Source: Candidatus Aenigmatarchaeota archaeon (GTDB lineage: Archaea > Aenigmatarchaeota > Aenigmatarchaeia > PWEA01). From it: a DNA stretch of 34,261 nt. The notes under the pieces are model-generated. The model was not told the DNA's origin and did not search any database. It saw nothing but the letters and a program-made list of their open reading frames with translations. The translations under genes were made by a program, and so were the position numbers. Positions 8,391 to 15,934 of this stretch are shown piece by piece; the stretch's first letter is position 1, and the number at the start of each line of letters is the position of its first letter. The stretch covers positions 1 through 34,261 of the forward strand of contig PWIB01000024.1 in NCBI GenBank assembly GCA_003555465.1, written 5' to 3'.

Positions 8391-9419
8391 TTACTTCGCA
8401 AGTGTTGTAACGTCCTTGGAAACCACCACTACATTTTCTACATCGTCTGATTCAGTATGCTTAACAGGACTTAGAGTTCTGAGGAAATGTCTCTCAGGAT
8501 CTTCCCATGAGTGCCTGTGTTTAACTGTCTTCCCGGTTTCAAAAACCTCCCCTACCTTCTTCCTGAATTCCTCCGTTTCCTCTTCATCATGGAAAAATTC
8601 GAACTTCTCACCGATTATCTCGTTTTCACTGGCGTCTATTCTCCGTGTCAGTTCCTCGTTGACAAGTACGTAACGATAGTCTTCGTCTACCATGTAGATG
8701 GAGTCATCGGAAGCGTTGATTAAAGATCTCAGTCTTTCCTTCGTCCTCCTGACTTCCTCCGTTCTTTCCTTTACAAGCTCCTCCAGCCTTTCTCTGTACT
8801 TCTCACACTGCTTCCTAGCTTTCTTTCTTTCGGTTATATCCTTGAAAATGAGAGTAATTCCGGTCATGCCGTTCTGGAAGGTAGTTGGTATCATATCCAC
8901 TTCCAAATAGCATGCATCCGAACCTTCACCGAAGGAAACCTCCACATTTCTCTCTTCATCCTCGTTCAAGGCAGACTGTATCTCAGGTATAACGCTTCCA
9001 CTGGGGAATGCAGGAACGGATTCATCTTCACCTTCGTTCCTCTCGAAAGGAGGTATACCAATCTCATCCACAGACTCTCCTAGTACTTCCTCTTTCTCCA
9101 GATTAAAGCTCTCAAAGAAATTTCTGTTGGCCTGGACAAGTTTCATAGACTTGTCAAGCACGGCTATAGAATCATCGCTGTAGTCAAGTACAGCACTCAA
9201 AGGAACCTTTTCCGAAAGGCTGTAGACCTTTGCAGGACCTATCCTTTTTCTTTCAACTTCACCGGATATCGTTAAAATCTCCAGGTATTTCGCCACAGAG
9301 TTTCTGTTTAGATCCACTTCCCTTGAGATATCCCTTATAGTCATTCCACTGGGATTGTCCTCTAAAACCTGCTTTATCTCTCTGATGTTGCCATTCTTCC
9401 TGGGAGTTTTAGAATTCAT
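8391..9419 (-). CDS. HTH-PAS-PAS one-component sensor/regulator
   Basis: N-terminal HTH 'IKQVLEDNPSGMTIRDISREVDLNRNSVAKYLEILTISGEVERKRIGPAKVYSL', two PAS segments ('DITERKKAR...', 'FLRTLSPVKHTESDDVENVVVVSKDVT'); no histidine kinase domain. Confidence 0.82.
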   Translation of the reverse strand: MNSKTPRKNGNIREIKQVLEDNPSGMTIRDISREVDLNRNSVAKYLEILTISGEVERKRIGPAKVYSLSEKVPLSAVLDYSDDSIAVLDKSMKLVQANRNFFESFNLEKEEVLGESVDEIGIPPFERNEGEDESVPAFPSGSVIPEIQSALNEDEERNVEVSFGEGSDACYLEVDMIPTTFQNGMTGITLIFKDITERKKARKQCEKYRERLEELVKERTEEVRRTKERLRSLINASDDSIYMVDEDYRYVLVNEELTRRIDASENEIIGEKFEFFHDEEETEEFRKKVGEVFETGKTVKHRHSWEDPERHFLRTLSPVKHTESDDVENVVVVSKDVTTLAK

Positions 9420-9462
9420 CTATAACTAAGTTTCTCTCAGTAAAGGTTTTTATGCTTTACGG

Positions 9463-9490
9463 TTTTGCATATCACTACTGATTTGCAAAA
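9463..9490. promoter_or_regulatory. Candidate operator: inverted repeat TTTTGCA-N14-TGCAAAA between regulator and divergent unit
   Basis: Perfect 7-bp dyad: TTTTGCA 9463-9469, TGCAAAA 9484-9490, in the divergent intergenic region of the HTH-PAS gene. Confidence 0.4.
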
Positions 9491-9498
9491 ACACAAAC

Positions 9499-9506
9499 TT
9501 TAAGTA
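9499..9506 (+). promoter_or_regulatory. TATA-box-like element
   Basis: TTTAAGTA preceded by A-rich BRE-like sequence (AAACACAAAC). Confidence 0.4.
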
Positions 9507-9524
9507 TTTCGAACCGTAATATTC

Positions 9525-9605
9525 AATTCCCTCGCATAGCAGTTTGTGTCTAAGCGAGGGTTGGGGGCCGAAAAGCAGCTACCTAGTCCTTAGTACCCTG
9601 AATAC
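9525..9605 (+). ncRNA. Candidate structured transcript/leader RNA
   Basis: Begins ~25 nt after TATA-like TTTAAGTA; hairpin CCCTCGC (9529-9535)/GCGAGGG (9554-9560), second possible GGGT/ACCC closure; no ORF until 9638. Confidence 0.25.
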
Positions 9606-9637
9606 GTAATCTAAACCTGGGAAAAGAAAACGACTAG

Positions 9638-9841
9638 ATGGGGGTGTCTCGTATCAAGTACGCATTGAAAGATCTTCAAAACCTCTCCGAAAAGCTTTCG
9701 GAAAATCTCAGGATCGAAGGAAAAAGAGTAAACGAGCTCATAAGCATCATGATTTTCTTCAGAGAAGGAAGCATTGACCTGGAAACTGCAGTAAAGGACA
9801 TCGACTCGATCTACGAAAGCGAATTCATTTTCAGGAGGTGA
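9638..9841 (+). CDS. Small uncharacterised helical protein (67 aa)
   Basis: 'MGVSRIKYALKDLQNLSEKLSENLRIEGKRVNELISIMIFFREGSIDLETAVKDIDSIYESEFIFRR'; followed 4 nt later by a zinc-ribbon ORF. Confidence 0.5.
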   Translation: MGVSRIKYALKDLQNLSEKLSENLRIEGKRVNELISIMIFFREGSIDLETAVKDIDSIYESEFIFRR

Positions 9842-9845
9842 GAAA

Positions 9846-9980
9846 ATGAGGAAAGACGATTCCTGTCCTCGCTGCCACAGCAAGGTAGTGTCGAACGCAT
9901 TGGAATGTCCGAAGTGCGGAGTAAAACTGAGGATAATTGATGAAAGCAGCGGACGTGGAATTCTTGAGGGTGCTATATAG
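9846..9980 (+). CDS. 44-aa zinc-ribbon protein (not in ORF track)
   Basis: Read directly: MRKDDSCPRCHSKVVSNALECPKCGVKLRIIDESSGRGILEGAI*; two CxxC knuckles. Confidence 0.6.
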   Translation: MRKDDSCPRCHSKVVSNALECPKCGVKLRIIDESSGRGILEGAI

Positions 9981-10089
9981 AACATAAACAAAGGATTGAG
10001 TATCCATAGCTTCTAAAGTAAAGGCCAAAGGTTCCGTTCTGTATATGCCTTTCTATTTCCTAGCTGCTTAACAACCTGTTAAGAAAAAC

Positions 10090-10097
10090 TTTAAGTT
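10090..10097 (+). promoter_or_regulatory. TATA-box-like element upstream of YjbQ-family gene
   Basis: GAAAAACTTTAAGTT, ~26-33 nt upstream of ATG 10123. Confidence 0.45.
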
Positions 10098-10122
10098 TGT
10101 TATAACGTAAATTTCTGATAAG

Positions 10123-10533
10123 ATGAAGGTATTAACTGACAAGGTAACTTTTTCGACCTCCGACGAGGAGGTAAAGGACCTGACAAAAGAGGTACAGAGA
10201 AAGGTAAAGGAGTCTGGAGTAGAGGAAGGGATATGTCTTCTCTTTGCTCCACACGCGACAGGAGTTTTAATTCTCAACGAGAACGAGGAGGGAATTAAAC
10301 AAGACTATCTGAAAGCTTTGAATAAAATAGTTCCCAAGGAAAAAGACTGGAGCCATGATCGGATAGACAACAATGCCCATGCACACATCAAAAGCGCCTT
10401 GGTGGGAACCGACAGAACAGTACCTATAACCGACGGGAAGCTGGACCTTGGGACCTGGCAGAACGTGTTTTTCATAGAGACCGATGGTCCTAGAAGGAAA
10501 AGAACTGTGAAACTGAAGCTTTTGGGAGAGTAA
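10123..10533 (+). CDS. YjbQ/UPF0047 family protein
   Basis: 'GICLLFAPHATGVLILNENEEGIKQDYLKALNKIVP...NAHAHIKSALVGTDRTVPITDGKLDLGTWQNVFFIETDGPRRKRTVKLKLLG'. Confidence 0.92.
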   Translation: MKVLTDKVTFSTSDEEVKDLTKEVQRKVKESGVEEGICLLFAPHATGVLILNENEEGIKQDYLKALNKIVPKEKDWSHDRIDNNAHAHIKSALVGTDRTVPITDGKLDLGTWQNVFFIETDGPRRKRTVKLKLLGE

Positions 10534-10542
10534 TAATCAGTC

Positions 10543-10977
10543 TCAGAGCTCCAAAGTCTGAGAACGTTCAGGGGCACCTACAGGAGCAACTTCGACCTCG
10601 TCAGCTTCAGTCATGCTACCTTCAAGCTCAGTTCCTGTTAGGTTAAGGGTCTGGGCATGCCCTGAAGAAAGAGAGCTGTTTTCGACTTCCAGGGACTCTG
10701 CCACGTCGCCGTAGACTGTAACTACAAAGCCTTCGATATCGTTCTGGCCTGAGTTTCTAACTGCAATGTTATCGTTTTCCTCATCGATGTCTATTATCTC
10801 TATATCGGTGAAGATAGACCCGACCGGGTCCTCTTCCTCTATCTCTCCGCCCCAGTCCTCGGCAAGATCCATGAAAAGAGTAGAAGCTATCGCTGCCACA
10901 GCTATTACGAAGGCTATGAGTATTACGGACGCTATCAGCGGAGAAATACCTTCCTTACTGTTAAAAACTACCTTCAT
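10543..10977 (-). CDS. Archaeal type IV pilin-like protein
   Basis: Class III signal-like 'KEGISPLIASVILIAFVIAVAAIASTLFMDLAEDWG'. Confidence 0.82.
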   Translation of the reverse strand: MKVVFNSKEGISPLIASVILIAFVIAVAAIASTLFMDLAEDWGGEIEEEDPVGSIFTDIEIIDIDEENDNIAVRNSGQNDIEGFVVTVYGDVAESLEVENSSLSSGHAQTLNLTGTELEGSMTEADEVEVAPVGAPERSQTLEL

Positions 10978-11146
10978 CGTTCAATACATCGATTTCAATA
11001 TAAAAAAAGGTTAAGATTTGATGACCGAAACCTATTTAAGTGTCGGGACTTCTACTATCAGGGAGAAAAAGAGAAGGTTAACAAGAAAGGGTATAAAGAT
11101 GCTTTTTCTTGTCTTCACTCGATAACGAATTTAGGAGGTAATTTGA

Positions 11147-12274
11147 ATGCAACAGTTTGCAGATTTCAATCTTTCAAACCAGATTTTAAAATCTATAGAG
11201 GACAAGGACTTCGAAAGTCCTACACAAATACAGGAAAAGGCCATTCCGCCAATAATGGAGGGTAAAGATGTTATAGCTGGCTCCGCAACGGGGTCGGGTA
11301 AAACACTTGCCTTTGCGGCAGGACTTGTGGAGAACGTGGATCCTGACAAGGACGTAATACAGGGTCTTGTTCTGGCACCGACGAGAGAACTAGCAAAGCA
11401 GGTCAGTAACATGGTGGACGACTTTTCTAGACACCATGAGTACGACATAGCAACAATACATGGAGGAGTTCCATACGAGCCGCAGTACAAAGCGCTCAGC
11501 AAAGCCGAAATAGTAGTATCTACACCAGGAAGGCTCCTAGACCTTATAGGTAAAGGGAGAGTTGACCTATCCAACGTCAACACCTTCGTTTTAGACGAAG
11601 CTGACAGGATGCTTGACATGGGATTCATAGACGACGTAGAAGAGATAATGCAGGAGACGCCAGAGGAAAAACAGACTGTATTCACATCGGCGACTATAAA
11701 GGGAGAGATTCTGAAGCTCGCTGACAGATACATGGATGATCCTGTAAAGACCTTTGCAGAGAGGAAGGTGGATCCGGAGAAACTTGAGCAGGTGTACTAC
11801 GATATACCCGGGCACCTCAAGCTATCGCTTCTGGTTCATCTGTTGGACGAAGAGGAGACAGACCTTTCGATGGTTTTCTGTAATACGAGAAGGACTGTAG
11901 AGTTTGTGGAGAAAAATCTGAAGAACCAAGACATAAGAGCACAGGCAATCCATGGAGGCTTTTCTCAGAATCAGAGGGACAGAGCCATGGAGAAGTTCGA
12001 GGAAGGAAACATAGACGTTTTAGTATGTACGGATGTCGCTGCAAGAGGTCTGGATATAGACAATATCTCCCACATCTACAACTTCGACATACCCAACGAC
12101 AGCAAGCAGTATATGCATAGAATTGGAAGAACGGCCAGGGCCGGAGAGGAGGGTAAAGCTATCAACCTCTTGGAAAAGGATCAACATGAAGACTTCCGCA
12201 GAGTACTGAAGGACAACGACGTAAACGTAGACAAGGCAGAGACACCTTACGTAGACAAGGTGAACATCAAGTAG
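11147..12274 (+). CDS. DEAD-box ATP-dependent RNA helicase
   Basis: 'GSATGSGKT', 'VLDEADRML', 'TSATIK', 'ARGLDIDNISHIYNFDIP', 'HRIGRTARA'. Confidence 0.96.
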   Translation: MQQFADFNLSNQILKSIEDKDFESPTQIQEKAIPPIMEGKDVIAGSATGSGKTLAFAAGLVENVDPDKDVIQGLVLAPTRELAKQVSNMVDDFSRHHEYDIATIHGGVPYEPQYKALSKAEIVVSTPGRLLDLIGKGRVDLSNVNTFVLDEADRMLDMGFIDDVEEIMQETPEEKQTVFTSATIKGEILKLADRYMDDPVKTFAERKVDPEKLEQVYYDIPGHLKLSLLVHLLDEEETDLSMVFCNTRRTVEFVEKNLKNQDIRAQAIHGGFSQNQRDRAMEKFEEGNIDVLVCTDVAARGLDIDNISHIYNFDIPNDSKQYMHRIGRTARAGEEGKAINLLEKDQHEDFRRVLKDNDVNVDKAETPYVDKVNIK

Positions 12275-13388
12275 TTCGGTCCATGAACTCGTTAAGCTTC
12301 TCCAAACTCTTCATTTTCTCTTTCTTTCCTATTTTTGCTTTCTCCAGGGCTTCCTTTAGGAACTGTATAGAACTGTCGTATTCCTCCCTATCGACAGGCC
12401 TAGGATAACCGTCCTTACCTCCATGTGCATAGCTGTACTTAGCCGGATCCTTCCAATCGTTCTCGGTTCCATGGACAAGCTGTGCCACCAGGGCCAGAGC
12501 TCTGAGGGACTTCTTCCCTACACCTTCGGTTTCGACGAGTTCCTCGTAGTTTTCCGGCTGCCTCTGCTCTGCCTTCTTGAGGTTTTTCAGAGTCTGCTGA
12601 GTCAGTTCGGACACCCTAACGTCATGGTGTGAAGGCATATCCAGTTCTTTCTTCATTTTCGGTGAACCCGAAAAATTGAATACAGAGGTCTGGCTCTTCG
12701 GTTTGAGGTACCTTTCAAGGTGCTCGGGTCCGTCGTTGACCAGGTCCACAGAAACTTCTCTGGTCTCTTCGGAAAGTCTGGAAGTCAGGTTGAGGACTCT
12801 GTCCTCTCTTTGCTGTGCCGAAATTCCCCTATGAGGCTCTTCGACGAAACTATTCACGCGGTCTGAAAGCCAGTGGTAGCGTCGGGCGTACCTGTCTCCA
12901 GGATTCATGCCCTGCTGTACGACAGTCCAGTCCCCCTTTTCAGTGAAGATAAGCACGTGGTGGTAAAGGTTGTATTTATCTTGAACGCAGTTAGAGTCGA
13001 CCTTGGCGGAGAGTTTACTGGTCTCCGCAAGCTCCTCAAGTGTCGAGAAGTTGCATATATCTGAGCTGAGAATTTCATCCGGAGCTTTTCTTGACGTGGA
13101 GCCCTTTCCACCGACCACCTTTATGCCATGCTCCTCCTCGTCCAGGGCTTCCTTTAGAGCGCCGGTAAGAGTCGTTGTAAGCCCCGATGAGTGCCAGTCA
13201 AACCCTACGACGCAACCCAGCGACTGAAACCAGTATGGATCGGAAAGTCTCTGTAGAAGCTCTTCCTGGCTGTACTCGTGAATCACGACCTCTGATATAG
13301 CGCCGGTTAGTTTTTCCATTCTCTTGAATAGCCAGCGAGGCGCTTTACCTCCGTGAAGCGGAAGGTCCGCGGAGCCTGTTTTCTCCAT
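12267..13388 (-). CDS. DUF763 family protein
   Basis: 'EKTGSADLPLHGGKAPRWLFKRMEKLTGAISEVVIHEYSQEELLQRLSDPYWFQSLGCVVGFDWHSSGLTTTLTGALKEAL' characteristic of DUF763. Confidence 0.85.
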   Translation of the reverse strand: MEKTGSADLPLHGGKAPRWLFKRMEKLTGAISEVVIHEYSQEELLQRLSDPYWFQSLGCVVGFDWHSSGLTTTLTGALKEALDEEEHGIKVVGGKGSTSRKAPDEILSSDICNFSTLEELAETSKLSAKVDSNCVQDKYNLYHHVLIFTEKGDWTVVQQGMNPGDRYARRYHWLSDRVNSFVEEPHRGISAQQREDRVLNLTSRLSEETREVSVDLVNDGPEHLERYLKPKSQTSVFNFSGSPKMKKELDMPSHHDVRVSELTQQTLKNLKKAEQRQPENYEELVETEGVGKKSLRALALVAQLVHGTENDWKDPAKYSYAHGGKDGYPRPVDREEYDSSIQFLKEALEKAKIGKKEKMKSLEKLNEFMDRTT

Positions 13389-13440
13389 GAATACCTCCAA
13401 GTTTAAGTTTGCCTCTCACAAATATTAGTTTGGTGGTTAT

Positions 13441-14049
13441 CTGAACAGAAAGGAGTGTAAAAGGCAGCTTGTTCACCTATCAGGTGTCTTTCTTGCTGTG
13501 ATTACCCTGAGTCTAGGCAAGAGGGTAACCGGAATAGCTGCACTTTCTATAGCCGCTTTTCTACTATTCCTTTCTTGGTGGGTCAGGAACAAGGACAAGA
13601 TAAGGAAGAAGCTTCCCGTGAGGTTAGAGGAATGGGAGGAGATCGAGGACGAGACCTACAGGTTCATAAACTCCTTTGAGAGGGAGGAAGACCTGAAGGA
13701 GAGGCCTTACATAGGAGCTATAATGTTTATGGTGGCAATTGGTTTTACCCTATTAGTCTTTCCTGAAACCGCCGCAATCCTTGCTGTTCTTATACTTTCA
13801 ATAAGCGACTCGGCATCAACTCTTGTAGGAATACATCTCGGTGTGACGGACCTCCCTCACAACCGTGACAAGAGCTTCGAAGGTTCATCTGCGTTCTTCC
13901 TTACTTCCATAACTTTAGCACTTCTCTTTACGTCTCCCCTTAACTCAGCTATAATAGCTCTCGGAGGCGCTTTTGCGGAATCGCTTCCACGTGTGGACGA
14001 CAATTTCTCTGTACCGATAACAGTAGCTCTTCTCTTCATAATTCTCTAG
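13441..14049 (+). CDS. SEC59/DGK1/VTE5-type dolichol kinase-like membrane protein; start codon uncertain (CTG 13441 or GTG 13498)
   Basis: In-frame upstream translation '(CTG)NRKECKRQLVHLSGVFLAVITLSLGKRVTG...' matches the conserved family N-terminus; C-terminal 'LSISDSASTLVGIHLGVTDLPHNRDKSFEGSSAFFLTS...GGAFAESLPRVDDNFSVPI'. Confidence 0.78.
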   Translation: MNRKECKRQLVHLSGVFLAVITLSLGKRVTGIAALSIAAFLLFLSWWVRNKDKIRKKLPVRLEEWEEIEDETYRFINSFEREEDLKERPYIGAIMFMVAIGFTLLVFPETAAILAVLILSISDSASTLVGIHLGVTDLPHNRDKSFEGSSAFFLTSITLALLFTSPLNSAIIALGGAFAESLPRVDDNFSVPITVALLFIIL

Positions 14050-14055
14050 AAGTGT

Positions 14056-14847
14056 TCAAAGAAGGTCGTCGAGCACGTTCTGTATCCTCTCGAAGTCCTT
14101 TATCGTGCATTCGTAGACCCTTTTGTCGGGAAGACTTCCTTCCAGATCCTTTACTTCTTCTTCGTCCAGATCCAGAAAATGGGCGGAATCTTTGAGGGAG
14201 TTCTTTACAAGCTTTCGTTTGTGGTGGAAAGCTGCTTTAACTATCTTCCAGAACTCCCTGTCCTTCCCTTCCACATCCTTCTTTTCAAGCCTAACCACAG
14301 CAGAGTCAGTAACCGGCTCAGGATGGAACTTATCGGAGGTTATAACCCTGACCAACTCTGTGTCGCAGTGGTAGTTTACCTTGAGGGCCATGCGAGAGTT
14401 GTTCATGGTTCCAGGTTTACCTGTAAGTCTTTCGGCGAACTCCTTCTGGTAGATAAGGACTGCAAGGTCCCAGTCGAGGTTCAGAAGTTTGAAGGTCAGG
14501 GGTGTAGAAACGGAGTATGGAAGGTTCGAAACTATCTTGTTGAACTCGAGGTTCTTCAGGTGCGTGGACATAACGTCTCTCTGAAGAACTGTTATATTGT
14601 CCAGTTCGAGATGTCTCAAAACCGCAGCCATCCTGCCGTCCTTTTCTATAGCTGTAACCTGGCAGGTTTGGGCTATATACTTGGTCAGGTTGCCTATACC
14701 GGCGCCTATTTCGAGAACCCTGTCCCCTTCTTCCAGATTCGCAAGCTCCACGACTTCCTTCTGTATGTCTTCGTCCTCTATGAATATCTGATCTTTATGC
14801 TCCTTCGGCTCAAGGTTATACTTCCTTAGAACCTTCTTTACTTTCAT
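14056..14847 (-). CDS. ksgA: rRNA small subunit (adenine) dimethyltransferase KsgA/Dim1
   Basis: 'VLEIGAGIGNLTKYIAQTCQVTAIEKD...KIVSNLPYSVSTPLTFKLL...FHPEPVTDSAVVRLE...AAFHHKRKLVKNSL'. Confidence 0.94.
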   Translation of the reverse strand: MKVKKVLRKYNLEPKEHKDQIFIEDEDIQKEVVELANLEEGDRVLEIGAGIGNLTKYIAQTCQVTAIEKDGRMAAVLRHLELDNITVLQRDVMSTHLKNLEFNKIVSNLPYSVSTPLTFKLLNLDWDLAVLIYQKEFAERLTGKPGTMNNSRMALKVNYHCDTELVRVITSDKFHPEPVTDSAVVRLEKKDVEGKDREFWKIVKAAFHHKRKLVKNSLKDSAHFLDLDEEEVKDLEGSLPDKRVYECTIKDFERIQNVLDDLL

Positions 14848-14900
14848 TCCGCATAACCCCAATGTATTTATAACCTACAAATTAAAATAGTTTGACCTAT

Positions 14901-15045
14901 GGGCCGGTGGTGTAGCCAGAAGAAAAGGTTCCTTTTCATTTTGTAGGAACCTAGCTTCCTACAATGGACTAGCATCGGGGCTTTGGGAGCCTCAGACAGG
15001 AGAGGTCCTTTGGACCCCTGAATTCAAATCTCCTCCGGCCCACCA
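14901..15045 (+). tRNA. tRNA-Pro(UGG) with two non-canonical introns: D-loop intron 14918-14964 (47 nt) and T-loop intron 15003-15022 (20 nt); CCA encoded
   Basis: Acceptor GGGCCGG/CCGGCCC + A + CCA; anticodon stem GGGGC/GCCTC with loop TTTGGGA; T-stem AGGAG (14998-15002)/CTCCT (15030-15034) around TTCAAAT only after removal of 20 nt; D-loop AGCC|TGGACTA only after removal of 47 nt; 4-bp helix + 3-nt bulges at both introns. Confidence 0.9.
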
Positions 15046-15768
15046 ATCCTTTATCCTTTTTGGATTTCTTGGTTCAATTTTTCTAAGAAATTCCCTTGCT
15101 TCGTCTTTTGTAAGATAGACAAAGTTCATTGTATTATGACCCTCCCTATTGTCTTTATAGTTATAGAAAGTTGGATCGAAATCCAACCTTTCAATTAATT
15201 CTGAAATTTGATTTATCATATCTTTCGACGTACCAAAGAAGGATGCCTTTGGATAATCTTTATAACAATAACCATCAGAATCCAAATATCCTCTAAGAAA
15301 ACTCTTTATGAAGCATTCTTGGTGATCAAGTTCCTTTAATCTTACACTATAAGTCTTCTCATCCTGCCATTCTAAATATTCTGATATGAAATTCCTTATC
15401 CTCTTTGACACATATCTAACTTCTATTAGGTTCGCTTTATTGTATTTAAAAATATTTGGATCCTTATTGAACAGATCAGATAAAATTTCTTTTAGACTTT
15501 CCACATATTTATTCTCATCCCCGGAAAAATACAGCCTTATTCTGTGTCCGCCACATGACTTGTGGTAACTCCCATCACCTGCAAATACACCTAAAAATTC
15601 ACCGATTAATTCTTCACATTTATTTATGGATACTTCTTTGTAAGTCTTTCCAAAATTCTTCTTTATATGATAATAAGCTGTACTCTTACCTACGTTTAAT
15701 TCTTCACATATCTCAGTTAAGGACAAGCCATTTTCTCTGAGCTCAACAACCTTTTCTCCAAGAGACAT
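14992..15768 (-). CDS. LAGLIDADG homing endonuclease with N-terminal HTH; C-terminal ~17 aa encoded antisense to tRNA-Pro
   Basis: HTH 'NGLSLTEICEELNVGKSTAYYHIKK'; LAGLIDADG-like 'LIGEFLGVFAGDGSYH' and 'CFIKSFLRGYLDSDGYCY'; tail 'WWAGGDLNSGVQRTSPV' is antisense tRNA. Confidence 0.85.
   Translation of the reverse strand: MSLGEKVVELRENGLSLTEICEELNVGKSTAYYHIKKNFGKTYKEVSINKCEELIGEFLGVFAGDGSYHKSCGGHRIRLYFSGDENKYVESLKEILSDLFNKDPNIFKYNKANLIEVRYVSKRIRNFISEYLEWQDEKTYSVRLKELDHQECFIKSFLRGYLDSDGYCYKDYPKASFFGTSKDMINQISELIERLDFDPTFYNYKDNREGHNTMNFVYLTKDEAREFLRKIEPRNPKRIKDWWAGGDLNSGVQRTSPV
15035..15056 (+). repeat. Left direct repeat (tRNA-Pro 3' end plus downstream sequence)
   Basis: CCGGCCCACCAATCCTTTATCC; 19/22 identical to 15935-15956. 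Confidence 0.8.
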
Positions 15769-15882
15769 CTAATAATCCTCTAAAAGGTCCTCTATCACAT
15801 CGTTTACTTTCCTTCTATCCCCCTCGATTTTCATTTTCATTAATTTTTCCCATACACCCTCCGATACTTTGATGTTTTTCAT
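15769..15882 (-). CDS. 37-aa ribbon-helix-helix / VapB-antitoxin-like protein (not in ORF track), stop codon abutting the endonuclease ATG
   Basis: Read directly: MKNIKVSEGVWEKLMKMKIEGDRRKVNDVIEDLLEDY*; TAG at 15771-15769, next ATG at 15768. Confidence 0.65.
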   Translation of the reverse strand: MKNIKVSEGVWEKLMKMKIEGDRRKVNDVIEDLLEDY

Positions 15883-15934
15883 GTTTATCTTTTTATACTT
15901 CTATCTTTATATGTTTTTTGATCCAGAATCACGG

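Noticed and set aside
14993-15029. Reading AGGTCCTTTGGACCCCT as a long class-II variable arm of the tRNA-Pro gene
   Set aside because: The 5 nt directly before TTCAAAT do not pair with CTCCT; AGGAG 20 nt upstream does, and a 4-bp helix plus 3-nt bulges fits a T-loop intron.
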